The notes under the pieces are model-generated. The model searched no databases. It was not told the origin of the DNA and saw only the letters and a list, made by a program, of their open reading frames with translations. Source: Dromiciops gliroides (lineage: Eukaryota; Chordata; Mammalia; Microbiotheria; Microbiotheriidae). From it: DNA of 64,000 nucleotides. The translations under genes and the position numbers were made by a program. This document shows, in pieces, positions 33,981 through 55,848 of this stretch; the first letter of the stretch is position 1, and the number at the start of each line of letters is the position of its first letter. The stretch lies in the NCBI RefSeq assembly GCF_019393635.1, contig NC_057863.1, forward strand, positions 643,843,306-643,907,305. Reading direction: 5' to 3'.

Positions 33981-34230
33981 GGCCCGACCACTGCCCTCGA
34001 CCCTCCTCCGCCGAGGGCGCCCACCCCGCCGCCGGCCCCGGGGCCCGAGCGGGGGAAAGAGAACCGCACTCGTGCCGCCCAGGGACAGCGCCCTCTCCGC
34101 CGCCCCGCCCCCCCCCCTCTCTGGAGTGCGAAACTGCTGGGGCCTTCGCCCCTCCCCCCCACCCCGGGCTCGGGATGAGCCCCCCCCCGGACCCCGATCG
34201 GTTCCGGGGTTGCTGAGCGGGATGGGTTCT
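33870..34230 (-). promoter_or_regulatory. HIPK4: CpG-rich HIPK4 5' region
   Basis: GC-rich DNA spans the HIPK4 start codon and the 250 bases upstream. No TATA box is evident. The promoter position is inferred; an upstream non-coding exon cannot be excluded. Confidence 0.45.
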
Positions 34231-35554
34231 GTTGTCGGAGACCCTCCTCTGGACCCTGATGCAGAATGGACTGTCGTGTTCCAAGAAAGGCCTCTCCCCT
34301 CCCCCGATGGATGGCAGAACCCAGGGTGGGCAGTGGGCAGTGCCTGAAGGCTCGGGGCACTTTGCCTTCCTCTGGATGGTAGAACCTGGTGATGGGAATC
34401 CGTTTCCCCTCCCCATTTGAAGAAGTCACCATTGGGAAGGTGTCCCTGCTAAACCCAGGCCTAGAATTCTCTCCTCATGTGGGTGGTGACTCTTAGAGCG
34501 AGGGATGCGGCCGAGGGACTCCTTAGATAAAGGTTGGAATAGCTGCCCGCCGAGGTCTCCTCCATCTCTGAGATTTTGTGATTCATGTGGTCCACCTTGA
34601 ACTAGGCCTCAGTTTCCCTTCCTGAGAGGAGGGGTTGGGGGAAGAGGGAACCGAACCCTCTCCTAGTGCAGTGCTGCCCTTGGCCACAAATGCTGAGGCT
34701 TAGATGGAGAAGATAGGCCCTCCAGGCCTCCTGCCTCCCCTCTGGGCGCTACCAGCCCAGGCCAACTGGTTGGACCAGAACACCAGGAAAGGAGGTTCCC
34801 GGAGCGTGGTCCCTGCTGAGCCAGCTCTGCCATCTGTCCCTGCCCTGCCCCACCCCACCCCACCATACCAACTGAGCTCCCCCTGCCCCCTGCCTTACAA
34901 TGCCTCAGCCCCGCCCTGCCCTGCCCTGCCCCACCAGTCACTGGGCATGCATATGTATGCACTCCGGCCCAAACACCCAACCCCCAGAGGCCCCCTTTCT
35001 CGCCTCTCAGCAGGACCCCTCCCCATATTCCACTCGGTGTCCTCCACCCCCTCTTAGCCACCTGACATTTCTGTCCCATGTTGTTGCCCAGAGTTGGGCC
35101 AGAGGGCCCATTCTCTCTGCCGCTCTTGTCCCAACAGGCCCCCTATTCACCTGGACTGATGATTTCTTACCCCGGGGCTGCAGCTCTGTCTTTCCTCCCT
35201 CCCACCAAGGGACCAAGGGGTCCCTGACAGCAGGCAACTCAGTCCTTCTTGCTTCTAGGAGAAAGCCAGCTCCAGGGCTTCCATCCGTAGGGAAGTCAGT
35301 GTCTCTCCTTGTTTCTCCATTACATGGTCCCCCGCTCCCTGGGCTCCCTGGGGCCAGGGACCATCAATTGGGTCAGAGATGCCCCCAGTTCGGGGTGTTC
35401 ATCTGCCGTCCAGAGTCCTGGCAGGCCAACCACAACATTCCCAGCCAACCCCTGGTCTTTCCTAGGACCTTCTTAGCCAAAGTGAAGAAAGGGTACCCAC
35501 TGAGCCCCAAACCAATGGCCCCGGTTTTCTTGCTAGAGGCGACCAGACAACGTG
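34231..35554. other. HIPK4-PRX intergenic region
   Basis: No gene was seen. Long reading frames here are chance frames in GC-rich DNA. It contains a pyrimidine-rich, CCCTGCC-repetitive patch at about 34835-34940. Confidence 0.5.
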
Positions 35555-35757
35555 GCAGACTCAGGGTTACTTTATTCATACCAGTTGGCATCTTACACAG
35601 ATGTTTCCCCCAAGAAGCATGTGACCTGAGTGGCAACTGGTGCCCAGTGGTCCCTGGGCTGCCCCCACCTCTCAGGCCCATAGGGTTAGTGCTAGTATCC
35701 AATACACAGAATCATAGGGGGAGAAGAGGGAAGATGTGGCTGTCTCCCCAGCCAGGC
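35555..35757 (-). other. PRX: PRX 3' UTR with poly(A) signal
   Basis: AATAAA on the minus strand at 35571-35576, about 180 bases after the stop codon. Confidence 0.7.
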
Positions 35758-47663
<11,906 letters not shown>

Positions 47664-47690
<27 letters not shown>

Positions 47691-47792
47691 GGTGTCTCCA
47701 GAGGTTGAGGCCAGAGCCCCGGATGCAGCCTGCCTCTCTCCTTTCTTCTGTAAAACTTGCTTCAGCTCTGCATGGAGCAGAAGCTTCTGGGC
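47664..47792 (-). other. PRX: PRX exon 4 (start-codon exon) including upstream open frame
   Basis: Acceptor CCACTGCAG precedes 47792; the exon reads 102 bases to the ATG at 47690 and 27 more to the donor GCTGAG|GTATGG. The 102 upstream bases are open in frame with the ATG (AQKLLLHAELKQVLQKKGER followed by QAASGALASTSGDT). Confidence 0.8.
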
Positions 47793-47923
47793 CTGCAGTG
47801 GGGAGGACACAGAGGCGCCCTGAGAATGAGGAAGATGTGTCTTATAAGAAGGAAAATAGAAGGCAGGCAGGAGGGAGGATGTGTCTCATAAGAAAGAAGG
47901 GGACGACGGGGCGGGGGGGGGGG

Positions 47924-48083
47924 TAGCTAGGTGGCGCAGTGGATAGAGCACAGGCCCTGGATTCAGGAGGACCTGAGTTCAAATCTGGCCTCAGACACTT
48001 AATGCTTACTAGCTGTGTGACCCTGGGCAAGTCACTTAACCCCCATTGCCTCACACCAAAAAAACCCAAACAAACAAAAAAAG
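47924..48083 (+). repeat. Marsupial tRNA-derived SINE
   Basis: Plus copy flanked by AAGAAAGAAGGGGAC on both sides (about 47892-47906 and 48090-48106). Confidence 0.9.
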
Positions 48084-48771
48084 AAAAGAAAAAGAAAGAA
48101 GGGGACCAGAGAATAGGAGGTAGGCAAAGACCTGGGAAAACATCCCCATTTCACCAGAGATAACAGCACTGCAGGGTTCAGAGCAGGATGGAACCTTAGA
48201 CAGTATCTAGGACAAACCCTTCGTGTAGCAGAGCAGGAAACGGGAGGGCCAGAGGAGTCCAGTGATTGGGCCAAGATCACACAGCACTCGGGACAAGAAG
48301 AAATCAAGCCCAGCCTTCTGACTCCAAGTCCTTTAGGAATGACTGAGCCAGCTCTCAGGCCTGGGGCTTCCCGAAAGAACAATGGTTTGTAGGTAGGAGA
48401 GACTTGGATTTAAAGTGGTCCCCAGTGCTTCCCTCCCCTCCTCAATCCTAAAGCTTTTGACGTTGGAAAAGTCACTTGACATTTCCCAGTCTCGGTAACC
48501 TCATCAGTAAAACAGGGTTACTACTACAGGGTTACTAGTACAAGGTGTGCTACCCCTCCCTGCCCAGGGTTGTTACAGATGAAGAAACTGAGGCAAAGGG
48601 AAAGGAGGTGACTTGCTCAAGGTGAGGGGAGAGTCCAACCCAGGGCACCACCTCCCCTGCCTCCCATGGATTGATCCATGGGGGGGCTGGGGCATCGTTG
48701 GGTGGGAGTCCAGGGGAGAGGACTGAGGATTCAGAGCCACTCCTTCCCCCCTCCCCCATAGCGATCCTCAC

Positions 48772-48867
48772 CGCCCTCTCAGCACAATGCCCAGCTCCCA
48801 GGGGGCGCTGAGCCCAGGGCACTTGAGGGTTCTCTGCTGCTTTCCCCTTGTCTTCTTGAACACCTGC
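48772..48867 (-). other. PRX: PRX exon 3 (5' leader, 96 nt, open frame)
   Basis: Acceptor CTTCCTCCCCACAG and donor GAGAGGGCG|GTGAGG. Exactly 96 bases, with no stop in the frame that joins the PRX frame of exon 4. Usually described as untranslated in the human and mouse genes. Confidence 0.7.
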
Positions 48868-49026
48868 CTGTGGGGAGGAAGAAGGCAGTGACTGAAGAAG
48901 AGCAAGCAGAGCAAGCAGTCAACTAATAAGCATTTAAGTGCCTCCTAAGACACAGGAGAAACTGCCTGCCCTCAGGGAGTTGACATTCCATTGACTGAGC
49001 AATGTCCAGGGTCCTGTGCTACTCAC

Positions 49027-49072
49027 CTCAGCGCCAACTCCTACCCTGGAAATGCTCTTGGTCTGAGGCTGC
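49027..49072 (-). other. PRX: PRX exon 2 (5' leader, 46 nt)
   Basis: Acceptor GGTCCCCCAG and donor GGCGCTGAG|GTGAGT. With exons 1, 3 and 4 this gives the seven-exon layout known for PRX. Confidence 0.65.
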
Positions 49073-49789
49073 CTGGGGGACCCTGGAGGGAGAGAGGGTG
49101 ATGAGGAGGTGGTCTGGCTGTAGCCTGCAGGATCTTAGAATCTCACTGGGAGCACCCATCAAGTTCTCATTGTATAGAGTAGGAATCAGAGAGGGAAGGA
49201 TATTCGCCTAGAATCACACAGCCACTTGTGGGGGTAGAAATGGGACCAGAGCAGACTCCATCTTGGGCTTTTCCCGATCTTTCCAGCTGACTCCCCCCCG
49301 CCCCCATGAGGTAGAAATTGGGACACACAGAGATGGAGAGACAGGTAAAGATGGAGAGAGGGGAAGAGATAGAGAACGGGGTTGGGGACTGTGTAGAGAG
49401 AGGGAGACTGTAGATGCTGCCCAACACCCACAAAATAGCAGTTGAAGCCTAGCTCTGCTTGACTCCAGAGGACAAGACTAGTAGGAGGCACCAAGCACAT
49501 CACAGGTCTGAGCCAGAAGGGCCCTCAGACACCAGGTAGTCCAACCCCTTTTTATAGATGTGGAAATAGGCTGAGAAGATAAAGCACCTTGCCCAAGGTC
49601 ACACAGGTAGTAAGTATCAGAATTAGGAAGATTTGAGCCAAGGAATAAATTTCCTAACAGTTAGAGTTATCTAAAAGCCAAATGGGCCTCTTCATAAAGT
49701 AGTGAGGTCCCCGTCGCTGAGGGTATGTAAGCAGAAACTGATTTCTTGTTTGTGAGGTTATTGAGGTTGATTCCAGCTCAGGAGATGGC

Positions 49790-49925
49790 TAGGTTCCATC
49801 CTACCTGCCTGTGGGACCTTGAGAAAGGTGTTCAACCTACCAGCCTCAGTTTCCTCATCTGTAAAGTGAAGGGATTGGACTACCTGGTGTCTGAGGGCCC
49901 TTCCATCTCCAGATGCTGCGAAGCT
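49790..49925 (+). repeat. MIR-type fragment
   Basis: CCTGTGGGACCTTGAGAAAG, CCTCAGTTTCCTCATCTGTA and the CTTCCATCTCCAGATGCT end. Confidence 0.55.
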
Positions 49926-49936
49926 GAGGGACTCAC

Positions 49937-50095
49937 CCCATTCAGGACCCGTGCCGAGATGCCAGTGTGAGCCAGCTGATATGCTCTTTGTCTTGGCCTT
50001 TCTTGGCACTCCCTTGCCCCCCACCTGGGCTCCACCCCTTCTTCTTGGCAAGCCCCTCCCCCAGTGGGGTTGGCATCTTGACTTCGCCCCCACTC
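49937..50095 (-). other. PRX: PRX exon 1 (donor certain, 5' end estimated)
   Basis: The exon ends CTGAATGGG|GTGAGT at 49937. It contains ATG at 49941-49939, immediately preceded by an in-frame TGA. Candidate upstream control motifs are an EGR-like CGCCCCCAC (50085-50093) and a SOX-like AACAATA (50134-50140). PRX is a known EGR2/SOX10-dependent myelin gene. The TSS is unknown. Confidence 0.5.
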
Positions 50096-51254
50096 TGGCT
50101 GAAAGGTCAGCTCTCACAAGGCACATTTTCAGGAACAATAGGGCCCCTCCTCATCCCTCCCTGCCAGTCACATTCCTGCCCCCTGCCCACCTCCCCCCCC
50201 TCCCAACTACACAAAGCCCCTTCAGAGCCCACCCCCAGCAGGCAGATGGATCCCTGGGAATGTTGCGGTGACCCAGGGCCCTTCTCCCCCGCCAAGGACC
50301 TCTCTGCCAGCACAGAGGCTCAGGCCTATCCCTCCCTCCCCTCCACTCCAAACTCAAGGACCAACAAAGAGATGAGCTGCCTGGACCACAGGAGACCTAG
50401 TCTCAAGTCTTAACTCTGCTCTCCACTAGAAATATGATCTGCAGCAAGTGTCTGCTCCTTTCCAGGCCTCAGTTTCCCTATTTGTAAAATCTGCTGGTTG
50501 GTACAGTAGAAAGAGCATTGACTCTGGGGTAGGCAGACTTGGGTGCCAGTCTTGCCTTTGTCTCTTCCCACCTGGGTGGAAGTCACTTCGCTTTCCTAAG
50601 CCTTAGTTTCCTTATCTGTAAAAGGCTGCAGTTGGACTGTATGGCCTCTGAAGCCCCTTCTAGCCCCAGAGCTGTGACTATAGGACCTGATGAACTCCCT
50701 CTCCATGACCTCAAACAACCTAAGGAGATTGCGATGGTGCCTGTTTTATACAGAGGTACAAGCCCTAGGTCACAGAGAGCAAGTGAAGCCAGGCCTAGCT
50801 GGTGCTAATAGCCTTAGTCACTATGATATCTTCTCTTTCATTATTCCCCATCTTCTCTACTTGTGTCTGTCTGTCTCCCTCAGTCTTTTTGTGTCTGTGT
50901 GCCTCAGTGTCTTTGTGTTTGCGTTTCTGTCTGTCTGCCTCAATCCTTTTGTTTCTGTCTGTCTGTTCCAAAATACCCTTGTCTCTCTTTTCAGGTCTTT
51001 ATCTCTCTCTCTCTCTCTCCCCTTTTATCTTGTGTGGGTCTGAACTTATCTGCTTCTCTCACTACTTGTTTCCTCTCCCAGGGCCCCAGACCCTAGCCCC
51101 AGCTCCCAACATTGTCCCCACCACTTAGAGGCAGAGCTACAACATCTCCCTGGCATCCTTGGAAACTTGTGGACCCAAGGAAGCCCGAGCCAGACCAGCG
51201 CTCCCCTGGCAGACAGGATCCTGAACAGGAAGGACATCTGGCCCCGGGGCGGGG

Positions 51255-51378
51255 CAGGGTGGGGAGCAGGGGATGACCTCTTTCCTTAGCAGAGGTAAGA
51301 GGGACAGGACGTCCCTGGGGACAGGGTGGGGAGCAGGGGATGACCTCTTTCCTTAGCAGAGGTAAGAGGAACAGGACT
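51255..51378. repeat. 67-bp tandem duplication
   Basis: CAGGGTGGGGAGCAGGGGAT followed by GACCTCTTTCCTTAGCAGAG and GTAAGAGG-ACAGGAC occurs at 51255 and again at 51322 with one mismatch. Confidence 0.92.
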
Positions 51379-51617
51379 TTCTTCCGGCCTTCATCTCCCA
51401 CTTAGCCTGACTACACCCTCTCTGTACCTCCAAATGTAGCTCCCACAAAGAGAGAATTTGGGGGGCAGGAAGCTCACCTTGACCCTAATTACTGGCTTCC
51501 CTGGCTTTTGACTTCCTCCAGACCCAGCTCAGAACTTCTATTTGTACTGGATAGGGAAACCAAGGCCCAGAGAATTGAGTCTTAGAACTAGAAAGGCCTT
51601 GAGGAATTATTTCATCC

Positions 51618-51790
51618 AGGGGTTCTTAACGTGGGATCATGAACTTCTTTCTTTTAATTGATAATTACGTTGTAATAGAATTGGACTCCATTGTAACCCC
51701 ATGTATTTTCTCTTATGCATTTAAAAACATGATTCTGAGAAACTCTTGGACTTTACCAGACAGCTGCCCAGAGGGTCTAGGAACAACCCA
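51618..51790 (+). mobile_element. hAT-like non-autonomous transposon fragment
   Basis: GGGGTTCTTAACGTGGGATC, GTATTTTCTCTTATGCATTT, AAAAACATGATTCTGAGAAA and CTTTACCAGACAGC. A relative lies at 62455-62610. Confidence 0.5.
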
Positions 51791-52077
51791 AGTTAAAACC
51801 CAGCTCCAATCCAGCCCCTCCACTCACAGAAGAAGAGACTGATGTCCAGAGAAGCAGCCAAGAAGAGCCTACATAGCCCAGAAGTTGAATTCAGATTCTC
51901 TGAGTCCAAACTGGGGGCCCTTGGACTCACCCGGGCAAGCCAGAGTCCTGCCTGTTATTGTGATTATTTTATATCATTATTAATTAGGAGCATAAACAAG
52001 ATTAATTGCTGTAAGGAATCCTGGAATATCTGAACTGGGGGGTGGGGACTTCTGTGGTCATGGTGTCCATCCTCCTC

Positions 52078-52230
52078 TTTTTTTTTTTTTTTTTAGTGAG
52101 GCAGTTGCAGTTAAGTGACTTGCCCAGGGTCACACAGCTAGTAAGTGTTAAGTGTCTGAAGCCGGATTTGAACTCAGGTCCTCCTGAGTCCAGAGCCAGT
52201 GCTCTATCCACTGCACCACCTAGCTGCCCC
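52078..52230 (-). repeat. Marsupial tRNA-derived SINE
   Basis: Minus copy with a 15-T start; flanked by CCATCCTCCT on both sides (about 52068 and 52230). Confidence 0.92.
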
Positions 52231-52764
52231 CATCCTCCTTCTCTTACAGAGAAGACAGAGGACTTGCTGGGATCACACAGCCGATGTTCATAGAATCTCT
52301 GGTCTACACTTGGAAGAAACCTCCAACCCTGCCTCAGTTAATGGTTGAGGCCAAGGCTTAAGGGATTTAGGACCGCAAACTCTAGAGCTGGAAAGGACTT
52401 TAGAGACTTTAGGGGAGGAAACAGAGGCTCAGAAAGTTAAGTGACTTGCCCATGGGTAGTAAGCATCAGAAGTGGGATTTGAACTCAGGTTCTTGGACCC
52501 TAGTTCCAGAAGCCTTTCCACAGAATCATGCTGCCTGGCCCAAATCCAGATTCCTTGACCCAGACCAGGCTTCTATTGTTCTCAATAGGGCTTCCTTAAA
52601 CCCAAGAATCTTTGAGGATGCTCATGTTACAAGACCCCAAAGCAGGGGGCACCCCAGGGATGAGGTGGTAAAGTCTAGACCCCTGAGATTCTTTGACTCT
52701 GTGAGAGAAGAAGATGAACTGGGCAGAAGCCCCAGTGTGCTGCTCTTGCCCATTTCTTTCCACT

Positions 52765-52950
52765 ACCTTTAGAGAGGCAGTGTGGTTCAGTGGTAAGAGC
52801 TGAGAACTTGGGGTCTGAGGGCCTGGGTTGGAATTGGGGCTCTGTTAATTACTAGCTGTGTGACCTTAGGCAAGCAACTGCCCCTCTGTGGGTCTCCTTT
52901 TCCTCGGGGCTTTGGATTAGATGACCTCTAAGATCCCTATAAAAATTTGG
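52765..52950 (+). repeat. MIR SINE
   Basis: GCAGTGTGGTTCAGTGGTAA head, TTAATTACTAGCTGTGTGAC core and GATTAGATGACCTCTAAG tail: near full-length MIR. Confidence 0.75.
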
Positions 52951-54046
52951 CATCCCGAGTATCCCTGCTCTGACACTCACTACTTGAGCAAGTTAGAAAA
53001 GATGCTTCTGAATGTAGGGCAGTGGGTAGGATCCTGATTTCGGGTCAGAAGCCCCAGCTCAGATTCTGGTTCTGCCCTTTACAAAAGTCACTCCATGTCT
53101 GTGGGACTCCTGAGGTCAGACTGGCCGATGGCTAAGGTCTCTTCAGGCTCTCTGAGGAGTGCTGGGTTCAGGTTGGTCCCACCCTGGTGGAGGTTAGGAA
53201 TCTTCCTCTTGGAGGAGTTGCCCTTTCCTCCACTGGTGACCCAAGAGACAGCAATGGGCAAGGGGGCTGATGGAAGGACTGCCCCATCAGGGGTTCTAAG
53301 GCTGGGAGTCCGTTGGCTTACGGGAAATCAAGGGACCCATCCCAGTGGCCAACCTTTCACTCCCTTCCCCCCCCTCATCTCCCTCAGCTCCTTCCACTCG
53401 GCTCTCGGACCTAGGATTTAGACAAGACCATCTCTGTCCCCCTCCCCAGTTCTCCTGCTCTCCAGTTTTCCCCTCAGGGGATCCTGCCTTCTGTCTTTTC
53501 CTCCAAGGGCTCGGGAATTCTCTCCTCCACATCTCTTCCAGAATTTAGGCATCTTGGCCTCCAGCCCCCATCTCTTTCACCCTCCCCTCCCCCAGGTCAC
53601 AAATGCCTGCCCCTCAAGCCTTTCCTCCCATGGCTCAGGCATGAGCCTGTGCTCTTCTTCAGGGTTCAGGGGTCCTGGCCCCACTGCTGGTCAGATAGAG
53701 GAGCTCCCTTACCGTCTGTCTGGACCGATGGCTGGCTCCGGATGCCTTGCCAGCACTGCTCAGGCTGGGGGGGAAAAGGAACTGGGCTGGGAGGGCAGGG
53801 GGTGGGGATGGTGGGAGGGCTCAGCTCATTGGCAGATGTCACCAGAGGGGCTGGGAATGGGGGAGGGGTGGATCTCCCTGTTCTCTACCCGCCCCCACAT
53901 CCCCCCACCCCCATCTAGCTATCTCTCTCTCCAAGGGAAGGCTGCTGTCAAGAACACTGGCCTTGGCTTCAGAAGACCTGTGTTCGAGGTTGGGCACTAT
54001 CAGCTGGAGAACTTGGTGGACCTGGATGTTTGAATTCCTCCTCTTA

Positions 54047-54202
54047 TTTGTTTTTGTTTTTGTTTTGGTGGGGCAGTTGGGGTGAAGTGACTTGCCCAAG
54101 GTCATACAGCTAGTAAGTGTTAAGTGTCTGAGGCCGGATTTGAACTCAGGTCCTCCTGAATCCAAGGCCAGTGCTCTATCCACTGCGCCACCTAGCTGCC
54201 CC
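54047..54202 (-). repeat. Marsupial tRNA-derived SINE
   Basis: (TTTTTG)n start, typical core, CACCTAGCTGCCCC end; flanks share CCTCCTC-TAT. Confidence 0.9.
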
Positions 54203-54529
54203 CTCCTCATATACTTATGACCTTGGGCAAGTCAATGTTAAGATTCTTTCTGAGCCTCAGTTTTTTCATCTACAAAGTGGGAATAATAACATCTACCACA
54301 CTGTGGAATTGGGAGGAATAAATGGGATAATATGTAATGGGGGAAGAGTCTCTAATTGTTGATTTCATTGGTATAGGAAATCCCAGGTGAAGAAATTCTT
54401 TTAGCACCTTCTCTGTCACCCATGGTCTTAGAGACTTGCCTAGTTAGGGCAGTGAGAGACAGTGACTTGCCCAGGGTCACCCATTCAGTGTATGTCAGAT
54501 GGGACATGAACGTAAGTCTTCTTAAGGAA

Positions 54530-54790
54530 GCTATGTGGCTCTGCAGTGGATAGGATGCTGAACCTGGAGTCAGGAAGACCTGAGTTCAAACCCAGCCTCA
54601 GTCACATAACTAGCTGCGTGATCCTGAACAAGTCACTTAATCCCTATCTGCCTCAGTTTACTCAAATGTCAAATGGGGATAGTAATAACACCTATTTCCT
54701 AGGATTGTTGTGAGGATAAAATATTTGTCAAATGACCACCACAGTGCCTGGTATACAGTGGGTGCTCAATAAATGTTTATTCCCTTCCCT
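54530..54790 (+). repeat. SINE/MIR composite
   Basis: CTGCAGTGGATAGGATGCTG head, ATAACTAGCTGCGTGATCCT, TCTGCCTCAGTTTACTCAAA and ending GTGGGTGCTCAATAAATGTT. Diverged. Confidence 0.55.
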
Positions 54791-55045
54791 CTCCTTATTC
54801 CCTGGCTTCAAGGCTGACTGTTCACAAAACCATGCTACCTCTCATTATGTAGAAAAGACATTGCTGGCCTTTAAGTACTATAGAAATATTATTGTTACTG
54901 TTATTATCTTGTGGTCTTGGGCAAGTCCCTTCTGCTTATGACCATCAATTTCTTTCTCTGTAAAATGGGGGGCAGGGTGTTGGATACATGTTCTCTTCCA
55001 GTTCCAGGTCCTATAATTCCATGCCTTTTAGCAAGCTTCATTGTT

Positions 55046-55184
55046 TTTTTCAGGGCAATGAGGGTTAAGTGACTTGCCCAAGGTCACACAGCTAGTTAAG
55101 TGTCAAGTGTCTGAGGCTGGATTTGAACTCAGGTCCTCCTGAATCCAAGGCCAGTGCTTTATCCACTGCGCCACCTAGCTGCCC
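55046..55184 (-). repeat. Marsupial tRNA-derived SINE
   Basis: Minus copy; flanked by AGCAAGCTTCATT and AGCAAGCTCCATT. Confidence 0.9.
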
Positions 55185-55339
55185 CAGCAAGCTCCATTTT
55201 TGAAGGCCTAAGTTTGTAGGGGGTCAGCTGGGATAGCAGGGGAGTGGTGGTAAATGTTTAACAACCAGCTCTCCAGAAAATACATTCCTCTGGCACACTG
55301 TAAAGTTTAATTTGCATCGTTAATGTATTCTCCATCACT

Positions 55340-55487
55340 TTTTTGGGGGGGGTGAGGCAATTGGGGTTAAGTGACTTGCCCAGGGTCACACAGCTAGTAA
55401 GTATCAAGTATCTGAGGTCAGATTTGAACTCAGGTCCTCCTGAATCCAGGGCCAGTGCTTTATCCACTTCACCACCTAGTTGCCCCT
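55340..55487 (-). repeat. Marsupial tRNA-derived SINE
   Basis: Minus copy; flanked by TCTCCATCAC on both sides. Confidence 0.9.
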
Positions 55488-55775
55488 CTCCATCACATTC
55501 TTAAGTCAACTTGACTATCCACAAAACATTAAATCAGATTGGTATAAATACTTATGCTGAGAATTGAATTATTGGATCCCTGGTTGAAGCTGGTTACAGT
55601 ACAGCGTTTGGGGGAGGAATCCTCTGGAAGGTTTGAGGATATCTCTAGGCCTCTGGGTATAGGGACCAACATGCCAAGGACTGAAAGTGAACAGTATTCT
55701 GGAAAAGGACACATTCTTCCTCCCCTGCCAACTATGTCCCAGGAAGAATAACTGGAGTGCACTCGCTTGCACGCG

Positions 55776-55848
55776 CGTGTGCACGCACGCACGCACACAC
55801 ACACACACACAGACATACACACATATACACATACACACACACACACCT
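55776..55848. repeat. CA dinucleotide microsatellite with CACG and CATA variants
   Basis: GCACGCACGCACGCACACAC with further CA, ATACAC and AGACATAC variants. Confidence 0.95.

Noticed and set aside
50858-51040. CTGTCTGT-rich stretch considered as a coding or regulatory element
   Set aside because: Degenerate pyrimidine/TG simple repeat; the FVSVCLSVF-like frames arise from it.
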